In this document: piece after piece, positions 54,499 to 62,338 of the stretch
How positions within the stretch are numbered: the stretch's first letter is position 1
Layout: each line of letters opens with the position of its first letter
NCBI GenBank assembly: GCA_013360215.1
Contig: JABWCP010000003.1
Location: forward strand, 1-64,000
Source of the DNA: a bacterium
GTDB lineage: Bacteria; CLD3; SB21
Direction of reading: 5' to 3'
Length of the DNA: 64,000 bases
Notes under the pieces: model-generated
Told to the model about the DNA's origin: nothing
What the model saw: only the letters and a program-made list of their open reading frames with translations
Databases searched by the model: none
Program-made: the position numbers and the translations under genes

Positions 54499-54824
54499 TT
54501 TCTCTCAATTAAAAATCTCGCATCGTATTTATTAAAAAATACACCACGATAGTTTGAATTTTATGTCAATTTCTGACAAAAAAAGGCCTTAGAGTTATAT
54601 ACGACGTAGTATAGAAACGACAGCCAATAAAAAAAACCCGGTTTTAATTATCCAATTTTCTTTTAGTGATTAAATAAATCCCTTATTTTCAATTGGTATA
54701 AATCGCGCACGATTTACTTGCATAGCCCGATTTCACGATATACATTAATAGGTCTCTCAGTAAAATATCTCCGAGTGAAGAAATCTCTTAATCGAAACGG
54801 AGAGGAATCAATTCGTCAATAAAA
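54499..54824. other. 326-bp AT-rich stretch between tRNA-Leu and the tracrRNA
   Basis: No gene, tRNA or repeat could be seen on either strand. The stretch is clearly richer in A/T than the flanking host genes. It may hold remains of an integration or be a spacer ahead of the CRISPR-Cas locus. Confidence 0.5.
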
Positions 54825-54858
54825 TAAAAAAGGCTCTACTGCTTTCGCAGGCAGAGCC
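54825..54858 (-). terminator. Terminator of the tracrRNA
   Basis: On the minus strand, GGCTCT (with further pairing CTGC/GCAG inside) pairs with AGAGCC, and the stem is followed by six T (complement of 54825-54830). It forms the last hairpin of the tracrRNA. Confidence 0.9.
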
Positions 54859-54922
54859 CAAGACTTTTCATCTGCGGCATATAGCCTTATTGTGAAAAGA
54901 TTTCAAAGGTGTGATTTGATCA
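54825..54922 (-). ncRNA. tracrRNA of the type II-C CRISPR-Cas system
   Basis: Read on the minus strand, this gene starts near 54922 (7 bp past the -10) and ends at a terminator at 54825-54858, giving about 97 nt. The anti-repeat lies at 54890-54912: 14 bases (54899-54912) are exactly complementary to the crRNA repeat, followed by a 4-nt bulge and a second 5-bp pairing block (54890-54894). Then come CACAATAAGGC and the small nexus hairpin AAGGC-TATAT-GCC, GCAGATGAAAAGTC and a strong stem. CAATAAGGC directly after the anti-repeat is characteristic of type II-C tracrRNAs such as that of Neisseria. It is transcribed divergently from cas9. Confidence 0.88.
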
Positions 54923-54924
54923 CA
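54910..54924. promoter_or_regulatory. CRP/FNR-like palindrome at the start of the tracrRNA
   Basis: TGTGAT (54910-54915) and ATCACA (54919-54924) form a perfect palindrome around TTG. It resembles a CRP-type site with a spacer one base shorter than usual. It covers the predicted tracrRNA start and the first bases of the anti-repeat, and lies about 50 bp before cas9. As RNA it can fold into a 5' hairpin. Which of these applies is not known. Confidence 0.4.
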
Positions 54925-54928
54925 AACT

Positions 54929-54957
54929 AAGATAATATCAGATTCGTCGTTTGTCAA
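54929..54957 (-). promoter_or_regulatory. Promoter of the tracrRNA
   Basis: On the minus strand a perfect -35 TTGACA (54957-54952) and a -10 TATCTT (54934-54929) are separated by exactly 17 bp. The -35 box lies only 9 bp before the cas9 ribosome-binding site, so the two genes share a very small divergent control region. Confidence 0.75.
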
Positions 54958-54975
54958 TACTCTATGGAGGAAAAA

Positions 54976-57900
54976 ATGGGAAAAACTCTTGGGTTGGATT
55001 TAGGCACTAATTCCATCGGATGGGCCTTAGTTGATAACGAACATAAGCAAATCATAAAAACCGGTGTTCGTATCTTTCCGGAGGGCATCAATAGGGATAC
55101 TAAGGGTTCTGAAGTGTCAAAAAATGAATCACGAAGACTAGCCCGCCAAGCGCGTCGAAATAATTTCAGAACAAAGATGCGGAAATCAATACTTAAAAAA
55201 GCGTTGATTGCTAATGAATTGTGTCCAAATGGCGATACGTTAACCGATTGGCATGCGCTAAATCCATACGAACTCAGGTCGCGAGCGTTAAAGGAAAAAT
55301 TATCACTTCACGAAATAGGCAGAATCTTATATCACCTTTCGCAACGCCGAGGCTTCAAAAGCAGTCGAAAAACGGCCAATGATAAAAATGAAGGAAGCAT
55401 ATTTGACGGAGATGAAAAAATCGGAAAAACGGGTATCAATGAAACAAGTGATTTCATAGCAAAACATGGAACCCTTGGGAATTACCTTGCCTCATTGGTT
55501 CCTGACAAGAAACCTTACAATCAACTGAAAAGGATACGTAATCGTTATACAACCCGTGATATGTATATTCACGAATTTCAGATCGTATGGGAAGCTCAAT
55601 CAAAGTATTATCCCACCGCCTTAAATAATGAACTTCGTGATACGATAGGACATCCTGAAAAGGGGATTTTGTTCTTCCAACGCCCACTAAGATCGCAGAA
55701 ATTTCTTATCGGCAAGTGTACGCTTGAAAAAAAGAAACCACGCTGCCCCTCCAGTGCGCTTCCTTTTGAAGAATTTCGCGCATGGCAATTTATTAATTCG
55801 ATACAGCGCTGGAACTCTAACGGTGAAATCATCAATTTTTCAACAGAAGAGCGACTCGCTATCTTAGATGTTATCAATACTTCCGAAAAAGCTTTCGAAT
55901 TCAAAAAAATACTCAACAAAATTGATAAGAAGAGGTTATATAGATATAACTACGTACCCGATCACACCGTACCGGCAAACCCCACACATGCCGGGCTGAT
56001 CAAGGTCTTTGGAAACAAATTATGGAATGCCATGACTGAAGATGATAAAGAAACTATTTGGCATAACTTATTTATTGCCAAAGAAAATGAATGGCTTAAA
56101 GGAGAAACAAATTCCAATTCTCACAGATGGTCCGATCGAGCAAAGGTGCTTGGCTTGTCAGATGAACAGCTTGAAAAGCTTTCCAAAATACATCTTAAAG
56201 ATGATTATGCCAACCTTAGTCGCAAAGCGCTCAACAATATTTTGCCCTTCCTACGCATCGGCTTTATTTATTCGACAGCTGTTTTGTTCGGCGGCATAAA
56301 AAACGCCCTTGGGCTATTGTGGGATGAATTGAGCGAAGAATCTAAAAATAAAGTAATAGAAGAAATCAACAATCTTAAAGAGTCCAATACCGACGAAAGG
56401 CTAAACGAGCTAATAATAACTTATTTGATCAAAAGATTCTCACTCTCTCCGACCCAATTAAAAAAACTTTATCATCACAGTGATGATGAGGTTTTGAGAA
56501 AGCCTGAATTAGAAGAGTTGCCCCAGCCTAAAAACCTTCGCAATCCACTCGTTCAACAAGCATTATATGAGCTACGTAATCTTGTTAATCACATTATTAA
56601 GCAATATGGAAGACCCTCCGAAATCCGGATTGAACTAGCTCGTGATTTGAAAAACCCAAAGAAAAAACGTGACGAGATGCGTTTTGAAAACAAACAACGA
56701 GAAAGAGAAAATACTAGGATCAAGCTTGAGCTTGAAAAACTAGGTGAACTACCATCTCGTGACAATATTCAAAAATATGCGCTATGGGAAGAATGCAAAA
56801 AACAATGCCCTTATACGGGTAAAGAAATAAGCGTTACCGATCTTTTTGGGAACAAGTTTCAGATTGAACATATTATTCCGTGGAGTGTTTCTTTAGATGA
56901 CTCTATGGCCAATAAGACCTTATGTGAGGCCAATGAAAATAGAAATAAGGGCGATCTAACGCCATATCAGTATTACGGGAAGAACCTCGAAAAATGGGAT
57001 GAAGTTAAGCGTAGAGCGTATGACTTACTCCCAATGTATAAATATAAACGATTTATTCGTGAAGAAATGGCCGCTCCGGATGATTTTATAGCCCGCCAGC
57101 TTAATGATACGCGTTATATCAGCCGTGAAGCCAAACAATACCTTAGTCATGTATGCAAAAACATATTGGTTACCAAAGGCCCCTTGACGGCAGAATTGCG
57201 ACACTACTGGGGTATGAATTCTATTTTGAATCCGTCAGAAAATAAGAAAAGCCGCGATGATCACAGACATCATGCTGTAGATGCTATCGTTATCGCGTGC
57301 AGTAAAAATTCACATTTTCAAGAACTTCGATCTTGGAATAAGTATCGAAAAAGCCATGAAAATCATAATTTTCCTGAACCATGGAAAGGTTTTCTTGATG
57401 AGGCTAAACAAAGTGTCGAAAGCATACTTGTTTCTCACAAGAACAGACATCGTTTGTTATCTACAACTAAGAAAAAAATAGTTAAAGATGGGAAAAAATT
57501 TACCGGACAAGGTGTGTCCGCTCGGGGTACGCTTCACGAAGAAACCGTATATGGGAAAAGAAAATCTCCATTCGGAGACGAACATTTTTACACAGTTAGA
57601 AAACCTATCGGAAGTCTTACTCCCGCTATGATACGAGACAAGATCGTTGACCCTGAAATCCGTAAACTGATATGGGAACGTCTAATGAAGTACGACATAA
57701 ATCCTAACGATAAAAAATTTGAAATACCCAAAGACGCGTTTGCTAAACCGATATACTTACGAAACAAAAATGGCGACCCTGTACCGGTTTTTAAGGTGAG
57801 AATTCGTGTCGAATCATCAAATATACTTCAGATGCGAGAAGGGGTTAATCAATGGGTTGATCCCAAAACAAATTTGATGGTTATTTTATATCGTGATCAA

Positions 57901-58287
57901 CAAGGAACATTGTATGAAGAAGTTTTAAATTTTTTTGAAGCAACAAAAAGAAAAATCAATAAGCAATCGCTTATTAGTATTCACGAAAACAAGCAGTACT
58001 TTGAATCTATTCAAAAAAACGACCTTTTCGTACTTGGGTTAGCTAAGTCACAATTCAGAACTTATTTTTCAAGGCCTGACATCCTAAGCAAACATCTTTA
58101 TAAAGTAGAAGCTATTTCATCAAAGTATTATGAGTTTAGGCTTCACTGCGAATCAACTCAAAAAAACAATGATTTCCCGGAATACCTTATAATTAGTAGC
58201 TTGGGAGCAGGAAAAAAAGGTTGGCTAACTTTTAATCCAATAAAAGTAAAAATTGACCCATTAGGAAACATTGTCGAGGATGCTTAA
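54976..58287 (+). CDS. cas9: CRISPR-associated endonuclease Cas9, type II-C
   Basis: A compact Cas9 of 1103 residues. The start is ATG 54976, with GGAGG 5 bases upstream; ATG 54964 would overlap that site. RuvC-I has the catalytic Asp D8 in LGLDLGTNSIGWAL; an Arg-rich bridge helix (RRLARQARRNNFRTKMRK) follows. RuvC-II has E553 in IRIELARDL. HNH shows H632 in QIEHIIPWS and Asn in NRNKGD. RuvC-III has H766 and D769 in HHAVDAIVIA. The REC region has LFFQRPLRSQK, usual in type II-C. Two Cys precede the HNH (ECKKQC). Codons are more A/T-rich than in neighbouring genes. All catalytic residues are intact, so active double-strand cutting with crRNA:tracrRNA is expected. Confidence 0.97.
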   Translation: MGKTLGLDLGTNSIGWALVDNEHKQIIKTGVRIFPEGINRDTKGSEVSKNESRRLARQARRNNFRTKMRKSILKKALIANELCPNGDTLTDWHALNPYELRSRALKEKLSLHEIGRILYHLSQRRGFKSSRKTANDKNEGSIFDGDEKIGKTGINETSDFIAKHGTLGNYLASLVPDKKPYNQLKRIRNRYTTRDMYIHEFQIVWEAQSKYYPTALNNELRDTIGHPEKGILFFQRPLRSQKFLIGKCTLEKKKPRCPSSALPFEEFRAWQFINSIQRWNSNGEIINFSTEERLAILDVINTSEKAFEFKKILNKIDKKRLYRYNYVPDHTVPANPTHAGLIKVFGNKLWNAMTEDDKETIWHNLFIAKENEWLKGETNSNSHRWSDRAKVLGLSDEQLEKLSKIHLKDDYANLSRKALNNILPFLRIGFIYSTAVLFGGIKNALGLLWDELSEESKNKVIEEINNLKESNTDERLNELIITYLIKRFSLSPTQLKKLYHHSDDEVLRKPELEELPQPKNLRNPLVQQALYELRNLVNHIIKQYGRPSEIRIELARDLKNPKKKRDEMRFENKQRERENTRIKLELEKLGELPSRDNIQKYALWEECKKQCPYTGKEISVTDLFGNKFQIEHIIPWSVSLDDSMANKTLCEANENRNKGDLTPYQYYGKNLEKWDEVKRRAYDLLPMYKYKRFIREEMAAPDDFIARQLNDTRYISREAKQYLSHVCKNILVTKGPLTAELRHYWGMNSILNPSENKKSRDDHRHHAVDAIVIACSKNSHFQELRSWNKYRKSHENHNFPEPWKGFLDEAKQSVESILVSHKNRHRLLSTTKKKIVKDGKKFTGQGVSARGTLHEETVYGKRKSPFGDEHFYTVRKPIGSLTPAMIRDKIVDPEIRKLIWERLMKYDINPNDKKFEIPKDAFAKPIYLRNKNGDPVPVFKVRIRVESSNILQMREGVNQWVDPKTNLMVILYRDQQGTLYEEVLNFFEATKRKINKQSLISIHENKQYFESIQKNDLFVLGLAKSQFRTYFSRPDILSKHLYKVEAISSKYYEFRLHCESTQKNNDFPEYLIISSLGAGKKGWLTFNPIKVKIDPLGNIVEDA

Positions 58288-59173
58288 ACGAACCGTTTAC
58301 ATCACCAATCCTTTTCACATCAGTTGCCGTCTGAAACAACTGATATTGACACCTAAAGAGGATGGTAAAGAAACTACCATGCCCGTCGAAGATTTGGGTT
58401 TTGTGATATTGGATCATCCTAATACGACCATCACATTGGCCGCTTTGCAGGAACTTCAAGCCAATAACACGGCGGTGATTGTCTGCGATGCAAAGCATCT
58501 TCCTGCCGGATTACTATTGCCATTAGAAGGACATTATCTGCATAGTGAACGATTAGCGACTCAAATACAAGCTTCAGAACCGCTCAAAAAACAACTGTGG
58601 CAATATACCATCAAATACAAAATACGAAATCAAGCTAAACTTTTAGAAAGCTTGGGGTATCCGTTTGAAGCGGTAAAACGTCATGCAGACGAGGTCAAAA
58701 GCGGCGATACTTCAGGAGAGGAAGCCAAAGCGTCGCGTCATTATTGGAAAAATTTATTTCCGAATATGGACTTTCGGCGCGATCCTGACGGTGCATGGCC
58801 TAATGCCGCGCTTAACTACGGATATGCTATTTTGCGTGCTGCGGTCGCCCGTGCTCTTGTGGGCAATGGATTGCTTCCGGCACTTGGGATTTTTCATCAC
58901 AATCGGTACAATGCCTATCCATTGGCGGATGATATGATGGAGCCTTATCGTCCTTTTATAGACAGCTGTATTGTTGAAATTATCAACGACATGCGGGATA
59001 CAACCGAACTTAATAGAGAAATCAAAGCGCGGTTGATACATACCCTATCATCGGATGTAAAAATGCTGGGCGAGAGAAGTCCCATGTTAGTGGCCATCGA
59101 AAGAACGGCCACGTCGCTCTCAAAAAGTTATGAAGAAAACATACGACAGCTTCTCTATCCTGAAATGAATTGA
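58280..59173 (+). CDS. cas1: CRISPR integrase Cas1, type II
   Basis: A 297-residue Cas1, the catalytic half of the Cas1-Cas2 spacer integrase. The start ATG 58280 overlaps the cas9 stop by 8 bp and gives the usual LKRTVYITNP opening; a TTG at 58271 with AGGA before it is an alternative. The active-site region includes Glu in GEEAKASRHYW (E147/E148), His in ALGIFHHN (H206/H207) and the Asp/Glu in LADDMMEPYRPFID (D218, E221). This fits Cas1 of type II-C loci. Confidence 0.95.
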   Translation: MLKRTVYITNPFHISCRLKQLILTPKEDGKETTMPVEDLGFVILDHPNTTITLAALQELQANNTAVIVCDAKHLPAGLLLPLEGHYLHSERLATQIQASEPLKKQLWQYTIKYKIRNQAKLLESLGYPFEAVKRHADEVKSGDTSGEEAKASRHYWKNLFPNMDFRRDPDGAWPNAALNYGYAILRAAVARALVGNGLLPALGIFHHNRYNAYPLADDMMEPYRPFIDSCIVEIINDMRDTTELNREIKARLIHTLSSDVKMLGERSPMLVAIERTATSLSKSYEENIRQLLYPEMN

Positions 59174-59199
59174 CCGCTTAATCATTGACGAGCCGCACT

Positions 59200-59538
59200 A
59201 TGCAGTTCGACCGAATTAATGCGTACCGAGTTATGTGGGTTTTTGTTTTTTTTGATCTCCCTACCGAAACTAAACCTGAGCGCAAAGCCCATGCGCAGTT
59301 TCGTAAAGAATTGATGAAAGACGGCTTTACGATGATGCAATTTTCAGTGTATGTGCGTCACTGCGCCAGCGCAGAAAGCGCGGAAGCGCATATTCGTCGC
59401 GTCAAAGCTTTTATGCCCAAAAAAGGCCATGTCAGTATTTTGCGTATTACCGATAAGCAGTACGGAGATATACTCAATATCTGGGGCGCCAAAACCGAAC
59501 CACTTGAATCACCGCCTGCCCAGTTGGAATTTTTCTAA
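59200..59538 (+). CDS. cas2: CRISPR-associated protein Cas2, type II
   Basis: A 112-residue Cas2, structural partner of Cas1 in spacer capture. The start ATG 59200 is preferred; the frame is open to 59185. The ferredoxin-like fold begins with VMWVFVFFDLPTETK (conserved Asp D19) and continues with FRKELMKDGFTMMQFSVYVR, a family signature. It lies 26 bp after cas1. No csn2 or cas4 follows, which makes the locus type II-C. Confidence 0.95.
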   Translation: MQFDRINAYRVMWVFVFFDLPTETKPERKAHAQFRKELMKDGFTMMQFSVYVRHCASAESAEAHIRRVKAFMPKKGHVSILRITDKQYGDILNIWGAKTEPLESPPAQLEFF

Positions 59539-59608
59539 CAATTTTTCGCCAAAAGCACAAAATAAGCCGACGTCTTAGTTTCGCAGTAATTCAAAAAATT
59601 AAAAAAAG

Positions 59609-59646
59609 AAAAAGATGCCCTTTATTGCAAAAAGAGCATCTTTTTT
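59609..59646. terminator. Bidirectional terminator between cas2 and the array
   Basis: GATGC (59614-59618) pairs with GCATC (59636-59640), with an inner CTTT/AAAG block after one mismatch. The stem has a run of six T on its right (59641-59646) and A-rich sequence on its left. It can stop the cas operon rightward and the array transcript leftward. Confidence 0.75.
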
Positions 59647-59707
59647 CATTTTTAAACGATATTTAAGCCCTCTAAGTCGAACGATTGTGTGAGTTACAAT
59701 CACATCG

Positions 59708-62182
59708 AATATCGTTCATACACCTTTGAAATCAAACCACAACCGGCTTGCCCATTGCTCAACATTACGCTTTAATATCGTTCATACACCTTTGAAATCA
59801 AACCACAACGATTTTTTTGGCAATCGCTGTTTTAGGCTTAATATCGTTCATACACCTTTGAAATCAAACCACAACAGAGTGCGTTATTTGACGGTTGTTT
59901 CCCTCAATATCGTTCATACACCTTTGAAATCAAACCACAACTGTTTGATTCTTTAAGTTGCGTTATCGTAGAATATCGTTCATACACCTTTGAAATCAAA
60001 CCACAACCTTCAGTTTGCGATTCAAATGTTTCCGATGAATATCGTTCATACACCTTTGAAATCAAACCACAACAGTACTCATGCCGTCGTTCCGGTTAAA
60101 CCGAATATCGTTCATACACCTTTGAAATCAAACCACAACTAAAGTCCAGTATCTATCGTTTCCGCCGTCAATATCGTTCATACACCTTTGAAATCAAACC
60201 ACAACAACGCTGGGCTTTAAAGGTTTATACGATGCAATATCGTTCATACACCTTTGAAATCAAACCACAACGATAGCCATTCTAAATCGTTTCACGTTTC
60301 TAATATCGTTCATACACCTTTGAAATCAAACCACAACAAACGGCAAGGAAAGTAATACAAGAATATAAATATCGTTCATACACCTTTGAAATCAAACCAC
60401 AACCCGATCAGGCTTTTGTATTCGGCGTCTGCCAATATCGTTCATACACCTTTGAAATCAAACCACAACAGACCACTTTCCGGCTATTTTATCGGTTATA
60501 ATATCGTTCATACACCTTTGAAATCAAACCACAACACAATACCTTCAGCAATGCTGGCAGCCTTTAATATCGTTCATACACCTTTGAAATCAAACCACAA
60601 CAGACAGTGTGCGTGAGACAACCGTAGAAGAAATATCGTTCATACACCTTTGAAATCAAACCACAACCAGTTTGTACATCCTGCGGTGCGGCGGTGAAAT
60701 ATCGTTCATACACCTTTGAAATCAAACCACAACATTGTGATACGGACAGTATTTTTACTCCTAAATATCGTTCATACACCTTTGAAATCAAACCACAACG
60801 TGAAAAAGATTTATCCAAAGAACGGTTTAAATATCGTTCATACACCTTTGAAATCAAACCACAACTGTCCATGTCTGTGAGTTAAAGTCAAATCAAATAT
60901 CGTTCATACACCTTTGAAATCAAACCACAACGCTATTCATGACTATAAATTTGCTCGGTTGAATATCGTTCATACACCTTTGAAATCAAACCACAACTGT
61001 TCGTGTCGGCTTAAAAAACGGTACGGTAATATCGTTCATACACCTTTGAAATCAAACCACAACCTTTTAACAGCTTGCCTATAATGACAAGCTAATATCG
61101 TTCATACACCTTTGAAATCAAACCACAACTTGAGCGCCTATCAGAATGTTGTCAGGATAAATATCGTTCATACACCTTTGAAATCAAACCACAACCTCCA
61201 CGCAGGGAGTTTGCCGGACTCTTTGAATATCGTTCATACACCTTTGAAATCAAACCACAACAACCGGCAATAAAAGACCTTAGTGAGAGCGAATATCGTT
61301 CATACACCTTTGAAATCAAACCACAACAGATCCGGAAACAGGAAAAATGGTTCACTTAATATCGTTCATACACCTTTGAAATCAAACCACAACTGAACGT
61401 AGCCGCTGGTGTGCACGATATGCAATATCGTTCATACACCTTTGAAATCAAACCACAACCGAAGTCGTTGCAGTGAATCAGGTACGTCTAATATCGTTCA
61501 TACACCTTTGAAATCAAACCACAACTCACTTAGATTCGGCCCGGCTTGTCCAAATAATATCGTTCATACACCTTTGAAATCAAACCACAACCCAACCGTG
61601 CAATTCGTCGCCATCTTTACAATATCGTTCATACACCTTTGAAATCAAACCACAACCGACCAATGCGATCATCATTATGATTGTGAAATATCGTTCATAC
61701 ACCTTTGAAATCAAACCACAACCACGCGACGTGGTTACCGATAGTGTCGCGAATATCGTTCATACACCTTTGAAATCAAACCACAACTGATATAGGTGCA
61801 TCATAACTTTATATACGAATATCGTTCATACACCTTTGAAATCAAACCACAACTATTCATCGCGTGATACGTCGCTCATACTCAATATCGTTCATACACC
61901 TTTGAAATCAAACCACAACAGTCCTTCAGTCCACGATACATTCATAGTAAATATCGTTCATACACCTTTGAAATCAAACCACAACCGTGAGGAAATCATC
62001 GCCATGATGGACGCTAATATCGTTCATACACCTTTGAAATCAAACCACAACCCACCACGCTTCTCTACATCGCGCGATAAAATATCGTTCATACACCTTT
62101 GAAATCAAACCACAACCAGAAGCAATTGAACTTAAAGCGCACATTGAATATCGTTCATACACCTTTGAAATCAAACCACAAC
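59708..62182 (-). CRISPR. CRISPR array, type II-C, 38 repeats and 37 spacers
   Basis: Thirty-eight 36-bp repeats appear identical, from AATATCGTTCATACACC to CAAACCACAAC on the plus strand; the period is 66 bp. Spacers are 30 bp, except three of 29 bp (before repeats 30, 32 and 37, that is at about 61592, 61723 and 62052). In crRNA sense (minus strand) the repeat starts GTTGTGGTTTGATTTCAAAG, which is the normal type II beginning, and it pairs with the tracrRNA anti-repeat. The array is therefore read from right to left. No degenerate terminal repeat is present at either end, and no spacer is duplicated. The spacers show no match that I could see to other parts of the window. Confidence 0.98.
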
Positions 62183-62282
62183 CGTGTAACTATAAATAAA
62201 TTATTCTTTGTAAAGATCGCTCAAAGATTATCGAAATTAAACAACAAAATACTTTTGTTTATCTCACCGAAGCATTCCCAAT
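62183..62282 (-). promoter_or_regulatory. Leader of the CRISPR array
   Basis: About 100 bp of AT-rich sequence flanks the right end of the array, upstream in the sense of crRNA transcription. On the minus strand it includes TTTACA followed by TATTTATAGTTA near the first repeat, a possible promoter with imperfect spacing. Spacer acquisition is expected at this end. Confidence 0.6.
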
Positions 62283-62316
62283 AAAAAAACCGCGCGGTCT
62301 CCCGAGCGGTTTTTTT
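62283..62316. terminator. Bidirectional terminator between leader and oxygenase gene
   Basis: AAAAAAACCGC (62283-62293) pairs with GCGGTTTTTTT (62306-62316) around a 12-nt loop. On the minus strand it ends the oxygenase gene (stop at 62339) and insulates the array leader. Confidence 0.85.
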
Positions 62317-62338
62317 AACGAGAAAAATATTAATCGGA

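Noticed and set aside
59539-59707. csn2 or cas4 gene after cas2
   Set aside because: The space holds only a terminator and a short AT-rich sequence; no coding frame of suitable length exists, which supports type II-C.
59640-59707. A degenerate 39th repeat to the left of the array
   Set aside because: The position one period before the first repeat (59642-59677) has no more than short chance matches to the repeat.
59726-62284. Several short open frames on both strands within the CRISPR array
   Set aside because: They read through the identical repeats and encode only the repeated peptide with spacer-derived residues; they are not genes.
54458-62338. Mobile-element boundaries with tRNA-end (att) repeats around the CRISPR locus
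   Set aside because: No copy of the tRNA-Leu 3' end was found to the right of the array, and no integrase is present in the window.
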